A DNA stretch of 29,060 nucleotides, from positions 1-29,060 of the forward strand of contig JBKPRX010000115.1 of assembly GCA_046734795.1 (NCBI GenBank), given 5' to 3'. The DNA comes from JBKPRX01 sp046734795 (GTDB lineage Bacteria; Actinomycetota; Thermoleophilia; Gaiellales; Gaiellaceae). The notes beneath the pieces were generated by a model. It saw only the letters and a list, made by a program, of their open reading frames with translations. It ran no database searches and was not told the DNA's origin. The translations under genes were made by a program, and so were the position numbers. Shown in pieces: positions 7,017 through 14,076 of this stretch (position 1 is its first letter; each line of letters starts with the position of its first letter).

Positions 7017-8344
7017 CCAGCGCGGAGCGCTGCGAGCTCGTCCATGCGCCGGACCAGCTCCTGTAGCCGCGCTTCGATCACCGCGCGCTCGGCTTCAGCG
7101 TCTGCGGCAAGATCGCCGAGTCGACGCCGCAGCTCGTTTTCGGCGTCGCCCAGCCGCGCCTCGAAACCGAGCACGAACTCGTCGCGCTGCCGATCGAGCG
7201 ACGACGTGATCTCTGCGAGGCGCCGGTCAAGTCGTTGCGCGCCGGCGTCGCCGACGTGTGCAAGGCGCTCTGCGAGCGTGGTCTCGGCTTCGCGCGCGAA
7301 GACGACAACCGCACGATCGAGCTCGCGCGCCAAGCGCCGCGCCGCGTCCTCGCGCGCTTGCTTGATCAGCGCAGCGAACTGTTGAGTCGCTTCTTCGACG
7401 AGAGCCGTCGACGTCCGTTCGAGCGCACGCTGAACTTGCTCGAGCTGGCGGCGCTGGACGTCGCCGAGCCCAGCTTGGATCCGTCGCGCGGCCTCTGCCT
7501 CGTCGCGCTCGACCTGCTCGCCCAGCTCACGCTCGCGTCGGCGGAGACGCTCGTCCAGCTCGTGGAGCGTGCGTCGCCGCTCGACAGCCTGCGCATCGAG
7601 CTCGGACTGCACTGCGGCCGCCGTCTCTTCGAGCGATCGCTGCACGTCCGCGCGAAGACGCACGACGGCTTCGCGTTGCTCCTCGCTCTCGGACTGGAGT
7701 CGCTCTGCGTCGGCGGAGACGCGGGCTTCCGCGTCGTCGAAGAGCTGCCGCTGCCGCTGCCCAAGCTCGGCGATGCGAGCGCGCATCGCCTCGGCGTGAC
7801 GGTCGAGATCCTTGCTCCACTCATTCAGGCGTTGCTCGATCTGCTTCTGCGTCTTCGCGACTGCCTCGACGAGCTCGCCGTTCGCGATGCGTTCACGCTC
7901 TGCAACTGCAGTGCGCCGCTCATCCGCAATGCGACGCTCCTGCTCGGCGAGCTGTGAGACCGATTCGGCGCGGGCGCGGGCCAGGAGCCGCTCGAGCTCC
8001 GCCGTTCGCTCTTCGACGTCGCGCGCGAGCACGTCGTGGAGATGCTTCTGGGCCCGCTCGATCTCGCTGTCGATGTGCGCCAATCTGCGGAGTAGGCGCG
8101 CGAGGCCGAGCGCGCTGGCAGCCGCAACCGCCGCGATTGTCAGGCCGCCGGCGCTCAGCGCGGCAGTGCGGCTCGGGTCGAGCGCGAACGCAACCCAGGC
8201 CGCCGCGCAAAGGCAGATGACGACAAGCGCGATGACTCCGAGGACCGTTCTGCCGGCAAGTCGGAAGGCCGCGGCCGCGAGGGCGCCGACGGCCAAGACG
8301 CAGCCGGCCGCGAAGACGATCTGGAACACGTCCGTCAGCGACAT
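7013..8344 (-). CDS. Membrane-anchored long coiled-coil protein
   Basis: A 443-residue protein with three predicted N-terminal membrane segments (about 7-30, 33-53 and 62-84). From about residue 90 to the end it is uninterrupted, highly charged helix rich in Glu, Arg, Gln and Ala with heptad-like spacing (for example ERLLARARAESVSQLAEQ). No nuclease, ATPase or other catalytic motif was seen. The layout loosely recalls membrane-tethered scaffold or RmuC-like proteins, but RmuC's nuclease-like domain is missing, so I do not assign it. The ATG at 8344 has a TACGAT -10-like element 6 nt upstream. The stop is coupled to the following small gene, and xseAB lie next, so a role near DNA or envelope organisation is conceivable. 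Confidence 0.7.
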   Translation of the reverse strand: MSLTDVFQIVFAAGCVLAVGALAAAAFRLAGRTVLGVIALVVICLCAAAWVAFALDPSRTAALSAGGLTIAAVAAASALGLARLLRRLAHIDSEIERAQKHLHDVLARDVEERTAELERLLARARAESVSQLAEQERRIADERRTAVAERERIANGELVEAVAKTQKQIEQRLNEWSKDLDRHAEAMRARIAELGQRQRQLFDDAEARVSADAERLQSESEEQREAVVRLRADVQRSLEETAAAVQSELDAQAVERRRTLHELDERLRRRERELGEQVERDEAEAARRIQAGLGDVQRRQLEQVQRALERTSTALVEEATQQFAALIKQAREDAARRLARELDRAVVVFAREAETTLAERLAHVGDAGAQRLDRRLAEITSSLDRQRDEFVLGFEARLGDAENELRRRLGDLAADAEAERAVIEARLQELVRRMDELAALRAG

Positions 8345-8350
8345 CGCACC

Positions 8351-8356
8351 ATCGTA
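8351..8356 (-). promoter_or_regulatory. TACGAT -10 element of the coiled-coil gene
   Basis: TACGAT on the minus strand ends 6 nt before the ATG at 8344. It lies just upstream of the stop codon of the UbiA-like gene and could give the coiled-coil gene a separate leaderless transcript. Confidence 0.45.
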
Positions 8357-8360
8357 GACC

Positions 8361-9086
8361 TCACGAAACGCGACCCACGACGAGCGCCACGGCGATTGCG
8401 ACGGTCGCCGCGCTCATCAGCATGAGCGCACGTTCGGGCGCGAGTGCGAGCGTGCGCGCGTCGATCGCGGTGGTCGCGCCGTCGCGGTAGACGAGCGTGC
8501 CCTCGATCTCCGCAACGTCGCGGCGGACGGTGCGCGCCTGCGTCGAAAGCGTGCGCTGCGCAAGGCTTAGCGTCGTTGCGAATGCCGCGGCGCAGACAGC
8601 GTCCAGTCGAAGCTCCTCGGCGACTGCGAACGACGTCGCGAGAAGCGGTAGCGCTCCCCAGGCGAGCGCGAACCAAAGATCGTTGTGGAATCGACCGCCG
8701 AAGAGCTCGAGGTTGTAGGCGATCACGATGAAGCTGCCGACGGCAACGAAGGCAAGGAGCCAGAGCGTCCTGTCGAGCGCGACGTACACGCCGATCGCCG
8801 CTGCGGCTCCGATCGTGAGCACTGCGAGGGCGAAGAGCATCCGCCTCGGGATGCGCGTTCGTAGTGGACGACCGTGCAGCTCGTCGAGAGCGTGCGCGCC
8901 GATTCCGAGCGCAAGCGCGAACGCGGCGAGCGCGAGTCCGACGATGCCCCAATCCGGATGCGGTGCGAGCGCACCTCCGATCACGACGTACGAGAGATGC
9001 CACAGCGTGTACGGCGGATGCAACAGCGTGACGTAGTCGCGCCACGCTCCCGGCTCGAGCGCGTAGAACGCCGTGCGCGTCGTCAT
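8361..9086 (-). CDS. UbiA-like polytopic membrane protein, degenerate
   Basis: A 241-residue hydrophobic protein with about seven to eight membrane segments. The layout resembles UbiA/MenA prenyltransferases: an N-terminal LHPPYTLWHLSYVVIGGAL stretch, a first loop ALDELHGRPLRTRIPRRML where the NDxxDxxxD motif would fall, and a second region YNLELFGGRFHNDLWFALAW. The Asp-rich motifs needed to bind Mg-diphosphate are largely absent. It may therefore be a non-prenyltransferase relative or an unrelated membrane protein. The ATG at 9086 overlaps the upstream methyltransferase stop (ATGA); the longer frame to 9308 only shadows that gene. Pairing with a UbiE-like methyltransferase hints at quinone or other lipid modification. 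Confidence 0.62.
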   Translation of the reverse strand: MTTRTAFYALEPGAWRDYVTLLHPPYTLWHLSYVVIGGALAPHPDWGIVGLALAAFALALGIGAHALDELHGRPLRTRIPRRMLFALAVLTIGAAAAIGVYVALDRTLWLLAFVAVGSFIVIAYNLELFGGRFHNDLWFALAWGALPLLATSFAVAEELRLDAVCAAAFATTLSLAQRTLSTQARTVRRDVAEIEGTLVYRDGATTAIDARTLALAPERALMLMSAATVAIAVALVVGRVS

Positions 9087-9769
9087 GCCGCCCGTCGTCC
9101 CGAGATGACGATTCCGCCGCCGAGACTCATCGATCGGGCCTGAGGTTCTTCGATCCCTGCGGCGCGCCAGGCATCGAGGAGTCGCGGCAGCGGCCACCGA
9201 GCCCAGAAGTCGGCGATGCTCGGCCCGAGGAAGCGTCCGACTTCGTGCCAGCCAGGCGAGATGACGCGACCTGCCGTCGGTAGGCCGACGCGCACGTAGA
9301 GCTCCCAAAGAGGGCGCGCCGCTCCGCGGGGCAGTCCGAACTCGAGCATCGCAATCGGGCCCCCCGGTCGTACGACGCGTGCAAGTTCGGCAAGCGTCGC
9401 CGCGGGGTCGTCGATGTACCGAAGGAGATACGTGAAGGTGAGTCCGTCGAAGGATGCGTCCTCGAATGGCAGCGCCTCCGCGCGGCCCTGGTGCAGCTCA
9501 ACGCGCCCGCCGGTGCGCCGGCGCGCCTCTGCGAGCATCTCGGGACTCTGGTCGATGCCGACCACGCGACATCCGTAACGCTCGAGCAGTTCGCGCGCGA
9601 CCGCCCCGGTGCCCGTCGCCACGTCGAGGACGACGTCGCTCGCGCGAACGTTGAGTCGCGAGACGAGATATCGGCGCCAGCGCGGATCCTGGCCGAACGA
9701 GAGCAACGCTGCGTATCGGTCGTACGTCGGCCCGAGTGGCGCAAAGAGCTCGCGAGCAGTCACGGTCAC
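9083..9769 (-). CDS. UbiE/MenG-like class I SAM methyltransferase
   Basis: A 228-residue methyltransferase. Motif I is VVLDVATGTGAVAREL, followed by VVGIDQSPEMLAEARRR, GRAEALPFEDASFDGLTFTY and LARVVRPGGPIAMLEFG. The C-terminal SPGWHEVGRFLG resembles the UbiE/COQ5 family, which C-methylates demethylmenaquinone or ubiquinone precursors. FGxVA-type variation means the substrate is not certain. Possible starts are ATG 9796, GTG 9769 and GTG 9763. GTG 9769 is preferred because a GAGAAT -10-like element ends 6 nt before it and because ATG 9796 would overlap the divergent gene. It heads a six-gene minus-strand block and is coupled to the UbiA-like gene. Confidence 0.8.
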   Translation of the reverse strand: MTVTARELFAPLGPTYDRYAALLSFGQDPRWRRYLVSRLNVRASDVVLDVATGTGAVARELLERYGCRVVGIDQSPEMLAEARRRTGGRVELHQGRAEALPFEDASFDGLTFTYLLRYIDDPAATLAELARVVRPGGPIAMLEFGLPRGAARPLWELYVRVGLPTAGRVISPGWHEVGRFLGPSIADFWARWPLPRLLDAWRAAGIEEPQARSMSLGGGIVISGRRAA

Positions 9770-9774
9770 GCGAC

Positions 9775-9781
9775 TATTCTC
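9775..9781. promoter_or_regulatory. Overlapping divergent -10 elements
   Basis: TATTCT on the plus strand (9775-9780) ends 7 nt before the GTG at 9788. GAGAAT on the minus strand (9776-9781) ends 6 nt before the GTG at 9769. The two divergent genes are separated by only 18 nt and seem to share one near-symmetric -10 region. Confidence 0.4.
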
Positions 9782-9787
9782 GCGCGC

Positions 9788-10339
9788 GTGGAGCAAGACG
9801 AGGAGCTTGCGCGAATCGCTGCGATCGCGGCCTCGCGCACAGCGGCCGATGAGACGGTGACCGGGGTGCTAGCGGCGCAGGCGACAGAGGGCGACGTCGT
9901 CTTCCTGTGTGCGTTCGACGCAGGCGGTAACCGGACGTGGTTGGTGCTCGATCGGGCAGGTGAGCCGATCGTCGATCGAGCTTCTGTGCGCGAGATCGCG
10001 TCGCTTGCCGCGCTCTGCGAGCTCGCCGACGAGGCTGCGGGCGGCGGCGATCTGCCGGAGCTACGTCGGCGCTTGGAGGAACTCCGGGTGACGGAGGCTC
10101 CCGAGGGGATCGAGGATGCGCAGCGTGCGGCGGAAGCGCTCGAGCGGGCGCTGGCGCCGGCGCCGCGCGTTGCGAGCGTCGCCTATCTCGACGCCGTCGG
10201 ATCGGCCGCGCGACGGTTGGAGCAGGCGCTCGGCGACGTCGGTGGGTCACCGTTTGCCGCGGCGATGCAGGCGGCGGCCGGGGCTGCCGAGGCGTTGGCG
10301 GCGGATGTCGTTGCGAACTACAGGGTTGCGCTCGGCTGA
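9788..10339 (+). CDS. Uncharacterised Ala/Glu-rich protein
   Basis: A 183-residue acidic, alanine-rich protein that I do not recognise. The N-terminal third contains a likely beta hairpin (DVVFLCAFDAGGNRTWLVLD). The rest is predicted helix, with a possible helical bundle from about residue 105 to the end (AQRAAEALERALAPAPRVAS and LEQALGDVGGSP). No signal peptide, membrane segment or catalytic motif was seen. The GTG at 9788 fits the TATTCT element at leaderless distance; the frame open to 9491 is shadow of the methyltransferase. A strong hairpin follows the stop. GC skew and codon use match neighbours, so it is probably a real gene. Confidence 0.65.
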   Translation: MEQDEELARIAAIAASRTAADETVTGVLAAQATEGDVVFLCAFDAGGNRTWLVLDRAGEPIVDRASVREIASLAALCELADEAAGGGDLPELRRRLEELRVTEAPEGIEDAQRAAEALERALAPAPRVASVAYLDAVGSAARRLEQALGDVGGSPFAAAMQAAAGAAEALAADVVANYRVALG

Positions 10340-10345
10340 TGTCTA

Positions 10346-10383
10346 GGGGTTGGGCTGCGCGGTCCGCGCCGTCCCAAGCCCCC
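10346..10383 (+). terminator. Strong hairpin after the 183-residue gene
   Basis: Starting 6 nt after the stop codon, GGGGTTGGG pairs with CCCAAGCCCC (one bulge). It encloses an inner GCGCG-GTC-CGCGC hairpin, giving about 14 paired bases. No T-tract follows; the next bases are C/A-rich. It probably ends the 9788 transcript before the separately promoted gene at 10533. Confidence 0.55.
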
Positions 10384-10520
10384 ACCCACCCAAGGGGAAT
10401 CAAACGCCGAGAGTACGGCCCGAATCCGCGCGCGAGTGTGGCGGTACTGAAGCTTTTCGGCGCCGCCGGTGCGCGCAGACCGAGCCCGCGGGCCGCCCCG
10501 GCTCGTCGGCCTCGCGCGGC
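10384..10520. other. Intergenic stretch without a recognised gene
   Basis: This GC-rich stretch between the hairpin and the 10533 promoter holds no convincing ORF or known RNA. A short AGTAC/GTACT inverted repeat brackets about 10412-10446, with little pairing inside it. I checked it against tmRNA, SRP RNA and RNase P signatures by eye and saw none. Confidence 0.3.
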
Positions 10521-10526
10521 TAGACT
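10521..10526 (+). promoter_or_regulatory. TAGACT -10 element of the 98-residue gene
   Basis: TAGACT ends exactly 6 nt before the ATG at 10533, placing the expected transcription start on the A of the start codon. The identical hexamer and spacing recur before the next gene at 10839. Confidence 0.6.
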
Positions 10527-10532
10527 CGACAT

Positions 10533-10829
10533 ATGGAAGGCGGCGGCTTCGGTTTTCCATTCGGCGGTGATCCCGAAGACCTCCTGCGTGGGTTGCGCGA
10601 GTTCGCGGAGCAGCAAGCCGAAACCGTCCAGGAAGCGCAACGCGAACAGTTCGCAACGCTGACGCTCAACACTGCCGTCGAGCTGACTGCCGCCGCGCTT
10701 GGGCAGCTCGCGATCTCCGGCAGCTCCGACGAGCAGGCAATCGCCATGCGCGACGCGATGCGCGTCCTCTTCCCCGAGGCTGTCGCGCTTGTGAGCGCGG
10801 CGCGTCAGGGCTTCATGCGCGAGTCCTAG
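10533..10829 (+). CDS. Small uncharacterised helical protein
   Basis: A 98-residue protein that I do not recognise. It begins with a Gly/Phe-rich segment (MEGGGFGFPFGGDPEDLLRG), followed by two or three amphipathic helices rich in Gln, Glu and Ala and ending ARQGFMRES. No signal peptide or membrane helix is present. The ATG is supported by the TAGACT element 6 nt upstream. The stop codon TAG is itself part of the -10 box of the proline dehydrogenase gene that follows 9 nt later, so the two genes are adjacent but can be separately transcribed. Possibly a small oligomeric or chaperone-like protein; this is speculative. Confidence 0.65.
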   Translation: MEGGGFGFPFGGDPEDLLRGLREFAEQQAETVQEAQREQFATLTLNTAVELTAAALGQLAISGSSDEQAIAMRDAMRVLFPEAVALVSAARQGFMRES

Positions 10830-10832
10830 ACT
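10827..10832 (+). promoter_or_regulatory. TAGACT -10 element of proline dehydrogenase, overlapping a stop codon
   Basis: TAGACT begins with the TAG stop of the 98-residue gene and ends 6 nt before the GTG at 10839. It therefore doubles as termination codon and likely -10 box. Confidence 0.55.
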
Positions 10833-10838
10833 CGGCCG

Positions 10839-11783
10839 GTGACATTCGCCGACCGCACCCTCCGCCGGGCGGTCAACTCCGGAATCGCGAACGGCGCGCT
10901 CGTTCGCCTGTTGCCCGCGCTGCCGCGGACGGTCGTGCGTCGCGTCGCAGCGCGCTACATCGCAGGCTCGCACCTCGAAGACGCCGTAGCGGTCGTTCGG
11001 CACCTCAACGCACAGAGGAAGCTCGCGACAATCGACGTCCTCGGCGAAGAGATCCGCGACGCGAGTGCGGCCGCTGCGATCGTCCAAGCGTACGAGGACG
11101 TCTTCACGGAGATCGAGCGTCTGCACCTTCGCTCAAACGTCTCGATCAAGCTGACGGGCCTCGGTCTCAAGCTCGACTACGACTTGTGTCGCACGAACCT
11201 CGAGCGCGTCGTGCGTCACGCGCGCGAGCGGGACAGCTTTGTCCGCATCGACATGGAGGACTCGTCGACGACGGACGACACGCTCTCGCTCTACCGCGAC
11301 CTACGCAGCAAGGGGTTCGACAACGTCGGCGTCGTGCTCCAAGCATCGCTTCGGCGCACGCTCGGCGACGTCCGCTCGCTCGCCGACCTGCAACCGAGCG
11401 TGCGGATCTGCAAGGGCATCTATGTCGAATCCGCGGAGATTCAGTTCAAGGACGACGAGCAGGTCCGTGCGAGCTTCGTGCAGGCGTTGGACGAATTGCT
11501 CGCGAACGGCTCGTACGTCGCCGTCGCGACGCACGACGAATGGGTCGTCGACCGCGCGCTCGAACGCGTCGCGCAGCTCTCACGCAGGGAATACGAGTTC
11601 CAGCTCCTCCTCGGCGTCCGTCCAGAGCTCGGGGACCGGCTCGTCGCCGACGGGCACCGCGTCCGCATCTACGTGCCGTTCGGCGAGCACTGGTACGAGT
11701 ATTCGTTGCGCCGGCTTCAGGAGAACCCGTCGATCGCCGGCGCCGTCGCGCGGGACACCATCGCGCGCGCCGTCAGGCGCTGA
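10839..11783 (+). CDS. Proline dehydrogenase (FAD-dependent)
   Basis: A 314-residue monofunctional proline dehydrogenase, which oxidises L-proline to 1-pyrroline-5-carboxylate with FAD and passes electrons to the respiratory chain. Features of the (beta/alpha)8 PRODH fold are visible: TIDVLGEEI, SIKLTGLGLKLD, FVRIDMEDSSTTDDTLSLY, VRICKGIYVES and VAVATHDEWVVDRA. The C-terminal signature is RIYVPFGEHWYEYSLRRLQE, which carries the substrate-binding Arg pair. Length fits the short actinobacterial/Thermus type, without the P5C dehydrogenase half of PutA; no P5CDH gene lies next to it. GTG start. The end overlaps the convergent SGNH-type gene by 11 bases. Confidence 0.94.
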   Translation: MTFADRTLRRAVNSGIANGALVRLLPALPRTVVRRVAARYIAGSHLEDAVAVVRHLNAQRKLATIDVLGEEIRDASAAAAIVQAYEDVFTEIERLHLRSNVSIKLTGLGLKLDYDLCRTNLERVVRHARERDSFVRIDMEDSSTTDDTLSLYRDLRSKGFDNVGVVLQASLRRTLGDVRSLADLQPSVRICKGIYVESAEIQFKDDEQVRASFVQALDELLANGSYVAVATHDEWVVDRALERVAQLSRREYEFQLLLGVRPELGDRLVADGHRVRIYVPFGEHWYEYSLRRLQENPSIAGAVARDTIARAVRR

Positions 11784-12693
11784 ACCAGCCGCGTGCGGTC
11801 ACGTCGCTCGTGAAGAACCGGAGCAGAAGTTGCGCGACCTTCGCTCGCCCGCTCGCGGACGGGTGCGTTCCATCCTCGGCTCGCGTGTCGCGGCACTCCC
11901 AGACGAAACCGTCGCTTCGGCCCTTCGTTCCGTTCGTCCAGAGATAGGGCCCCCAGCCGATCCATGGGCCGCCCAGGCGACCGTCGATCCGGCGCGCGAT
12001 CAACCAGCGGACGGCAAAGGCGCTCTGATACGCGTACGGCTCCGGGTTCAAGTCCGTCGTCGCGTAGCCCCCGTAGGTGCGGCTCGACAGGTAGATCGCC
12101 TTCAAGTTCGGAAAGCTCGAGCGCAGGATCCCGACGATGTCGACGAGGTCGCGCTCGAGCCGCTGCGCGTCGGCTGGAAACGCCTCGGTCGGACGAATGA
12201 TCGCTTCCTTCAGCCAGACGGCTTCGACTTGCGCGTCAGTTGCGGCGGAGCTGCGCAAACGCTCCTCGAGCACCTGCCAGTACTGCGCGCGTGGATCCTT
12301 GATCTTCTCGGCGTCCTGGCCGCCCTGCGCACCGTCGACGATCGTCACGTGCGAACCCTTCCGCCCGCTCGCGTTCGCAAGCTGCACGAACGCCTGAGAC
12401 TCCTGCGTCGTGTTCGACATGCCGACCGTCAGCAAGACGATCCGTCCGTCGGGCGCCGGCGCGCCGCTTGCGTCGCGCGGCACGATCTGCTTCGTCAACG
12501 CTTGCCCGACAGCGAGGTACTTCGGCGACGGCGTGTTTCGCCCGTTCGGATAGAGGCCGCCCTGGTAGCCGTGGTACGTGCCCTTCAGATCGTTGAGCGG
12601 CGTCAGCGCAACGGACGTCTTCGTGCAGTCCGCCGCGTACGCGCTGCCGGCAAGGACGAGACCGACGATCGTGACGAGGAGGACCCGTCGCAT
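11773..12693 (-). CDS. Secreted SGNH/GDSL hydrolase-like protein
   Basis: A 306-residue protein with a clear signal peptide (basic MRR, hydrophobic core, cleavage near AYA-AD at 20/21). Two SGNH-like features stand out: LLTVGMSNTTQE, with a candidate nucleophile Ser93 in the first block, and DGTHPSASGRAKVA near the C-terminus, with the D274-x-x-H277 pair of block V. Such proteins are extracytoplasmic esterases, lipases or carbohydrate esterases. Block I is GMSN rather than GDS, so activity is likely but unproven. Another notable segment is AIYLSSRTYGGYA. The last bases overlap the convergent proline dehydrogenase gene. Substrate unknown. Confidence 0.72.
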   Translation of the reverse strand: MRRVLLVTIVGLVLAGSAYAADCTKTSVALTPLNDLKGTYHGYQGGLYPNGRNTPSPKYLAVGQALTKQIVPRDASGAPAPDGRIVLLTVGMSNTTQESQAFVQLANASGRKGSHVTIVDGAQGGQDAEKIKDPRAQYWQVLEERLRSSAATDAQVEAVWLKEAIIRPTEAFPADAQRLERDLVDIVGILRSSFPNLKAIYLSSRTYGGYATTDLNPEPYAYQSAFAVRWLIARRIDGRLGGPWIGWGPYLWTNGTKGRSDGFVWECRDTRAEDGTHPSASGRAKVAQLLLRFFTSDVTARGWFSA

Positions 12694-12752
12694 GCGCTCA
12701 CTGTGATCGCCTGTTGTGAAGAGCGCGTTACGAAAGTGCTAGTTCGACGCGC

Positions 12753-13040
12753 CTAATACGGAGGCGCCGGCGGAGGCACGTCGTCTTCCTCGACGACGGT
12801 GCGGCGTCGCGCAGCACGCGGCGGATACGCAGGGCGTCTGCGCACATAGGTCTCGCGATGCCAGAAGCTGCGACCGGCCCACGATTCCCAGAAGAGGAGC
12901 GTCAGGAGCATTCCGACGACGCCGACGACAACGAGGATCCAGCCGACTGTGTTGACGTCGACCGACGAGCTCGTCGAATGGACGGCCAGTGCGAGGACGA
13001 GGCCGACCGCGATCAGAAAGAAGCTGGCGGGTAGACCCAC
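12753..13040 (-). CDS. DUF6458 family small membrane protein
   Basis: A 95-residue protein with two transmembrane helices (about 4-22 and 30-50) joined by a short loop containing VDVNTVGWILVVVGVVGML. This is the hallmark of DUF6458 proteins common in actinobacteria. The C-terminal ~40 residues are a cytoplasmic Arg/Pro-rich tail ending in acidic and Pro residues (EEDDVPPPAPPY). Function unknown; envelope-associated by topology. GTG start at 13040. It lies 59 nt upstream of the SGNH-type gene on the same strand and is separated from the AKR operon by a small hairpin. Confidence 0.82.
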   Translation of the reverse strand: MGLPASFFLIAVGLVLALAVHSTSSSVDVNTVGWILVVVGVVGMLLTLLFWESWAGRSFWHRETYVRRRPAYPPRAARRRTVVEEDDVPPPAPPY

Positions 13041-13042
13041 GA

Positions 13043-13060
13043 CCGCCGACTTCCCGGCGG
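13043..13060 (-). terminator. Short hairpin in the AKR/DUF6458 gap
   Basis: CCGCCG and CGGCGG form a 6-bp stem with a 6-nt loop, 14 nt past the aldo/keto reductase stop. It is weak and lacks a T-tract, but is placed to end the four-gene operon transcribed from 15736. Confidence 0.3.
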
Positions 13061-13074
13061 CACGGATCCTGAAC

Positions 13075-14073
13075 CTACGCCGGTAGCGGCGGCGAGACCC
13101 AGGTGGGCATCATCGCGTCGGGATAGCGCTGGCCCGCTGCGCCGCCGAGCGCTTCGAGACGCTCGAGCTCATCGCGTGAGAGCTCGAGCTCCGTCGCGGC
13201 AGCGTTCTCCTCGAGGTAGCGCACGCGCTTCGTGCCCGGAATCGGGACCACGAACGGGCGGCGTGACAGAAGCCACGCGAGCGCGACCTGCGCGGCGGTT
13301 GCACCGCGCGCCTCGGCGATCGCGCGCACCTCGTTTGCGAGTTCGACGTTCTCCTCGAACGCGCCGTCTGCGAAGCGCGGATACCGCTCGCCGAGCACGC
13401 GCGCGTCGTGGTCGCCGAAGTCGTCCTTCGACTGGAACCGCGCCGTGACGAGTCCCCGGCCGAGCGGCGAGTACGCGAGGAACCCGATGCCGAGCTCGTC
13501 GCACAGGTCGAGGATCTCGTCTTCGACGCCGCGCTCGAACAGTGAGTACTCGCTCTGGAGACTCGCGATGGGCGCAACGGCAGCCGCGCGGCGGATGTCG
13601 TCGGGTCGCGCTTCCGAGAGGCCGAAGTGGCGGATCTTCCCCTCGTCGACGAGCTCTTGCAACGCACCGACCGTCTCCTCGATCGGCGTGCGCGGATCGA
13701 CGCGATGTTGCTGGTACAGATCGATGTAGTCGAGGCCGAGACGCTGCAAGCTCGCCTCGCACGCGCTGCGAACGTACTCCGGGCTCCCGTCGATCCCGAG
13801 GAACCGTCCCGTCTCCGCGTCCCGCACGTTCGCGAACTTCGTCGCGACGATCGCGCGGTCGCGTCGGTCGCGCACGGCGCGCCCTACGAGCTCTTCGTTG
13901 TGACCGCGCCCGTACACGTCTGCGGTATCGAGCAGCGTGATCCCGAGCTCGAGCGCGCGATGGATCGTGCGCATCGATTCGTCGTCGTCGCGCGTGCCGT
14001 AGAACTCGGACATTCCCATGCAGCCGAGTCCGAGCGCCGAGACCTCGAGGTCGCCGAGCTTGCGCGTCTCCAT
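13075..14073 (-). CDS. Aldo/keto reductase
   Basis: A 332-residue NADPH-dependent oxidoreductase with a TIM-barrel fold. The catalytic tetrad is visible: D49 and Y54 in [12 protein letters not shown]79 in AIVATKF and H123 in YQQHRVD. Cofactor-binding elements [11 protein letters not shown] and [15 protein letters not shown] are also present. It resembles the YajO/AKR13-like group reducing aldehydes and ketones of endogenous or xenobiotic origin. An AAGGAGG ribosome site 8 nt upstream fixes the ATG at 14073. It is the last gene of a compact operon (unknown, fabL, methyltransferase, AKR), with only 3 nt between it and the methyltransferase. Confidence 0.93.
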   Translation of the reverse strand: METRKLGDLEVSALGLGCMGMSEFYGTRDDDESMRTIHRALELGITLLDTADVYGRGHNEELVGRAVRDRRDRAIVATKFANVRDAETGRFLGIDGSPEYVRSACEASLQRLGLDYIDLYQQHRVDPRTPIEETVGALQELVDEGKIRHFGLSEARPDDIRRAAAVAPIASLQSEYSLFERGVEDEILDLCDELGIGFLAYSPLGRGLVTARFQSKDDFGDHDARVLGERYPRFADGAFEENVELANEVRAIAEARGATAAQVALAWLLSRRPFVVPIPGTKRVRYLEENAAATELELSRDELERLEALGGAAGQRYPDAMMPTWVSPPLPA

Positions 14074-14076
14074 CGA

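Noticed and set aside
10384..10520. Possible tRNA, tmRNA or SRP RNA (a GTTTGATTCCC tract on the minus strand looks like a T-loop)
   Set aside because: The flanking bases do not form a T-stem, no acceptor or D-arm could be built, and no SRP or tmRNA core motifs are present.
9774..11126. 450-codon minus-strand frame over the 183-residue and proline dehydrogenase genes
   Set aside because: It conflicts with PRODH and is Pro/Arg-rich without motifs in its N-terminal-distal half.
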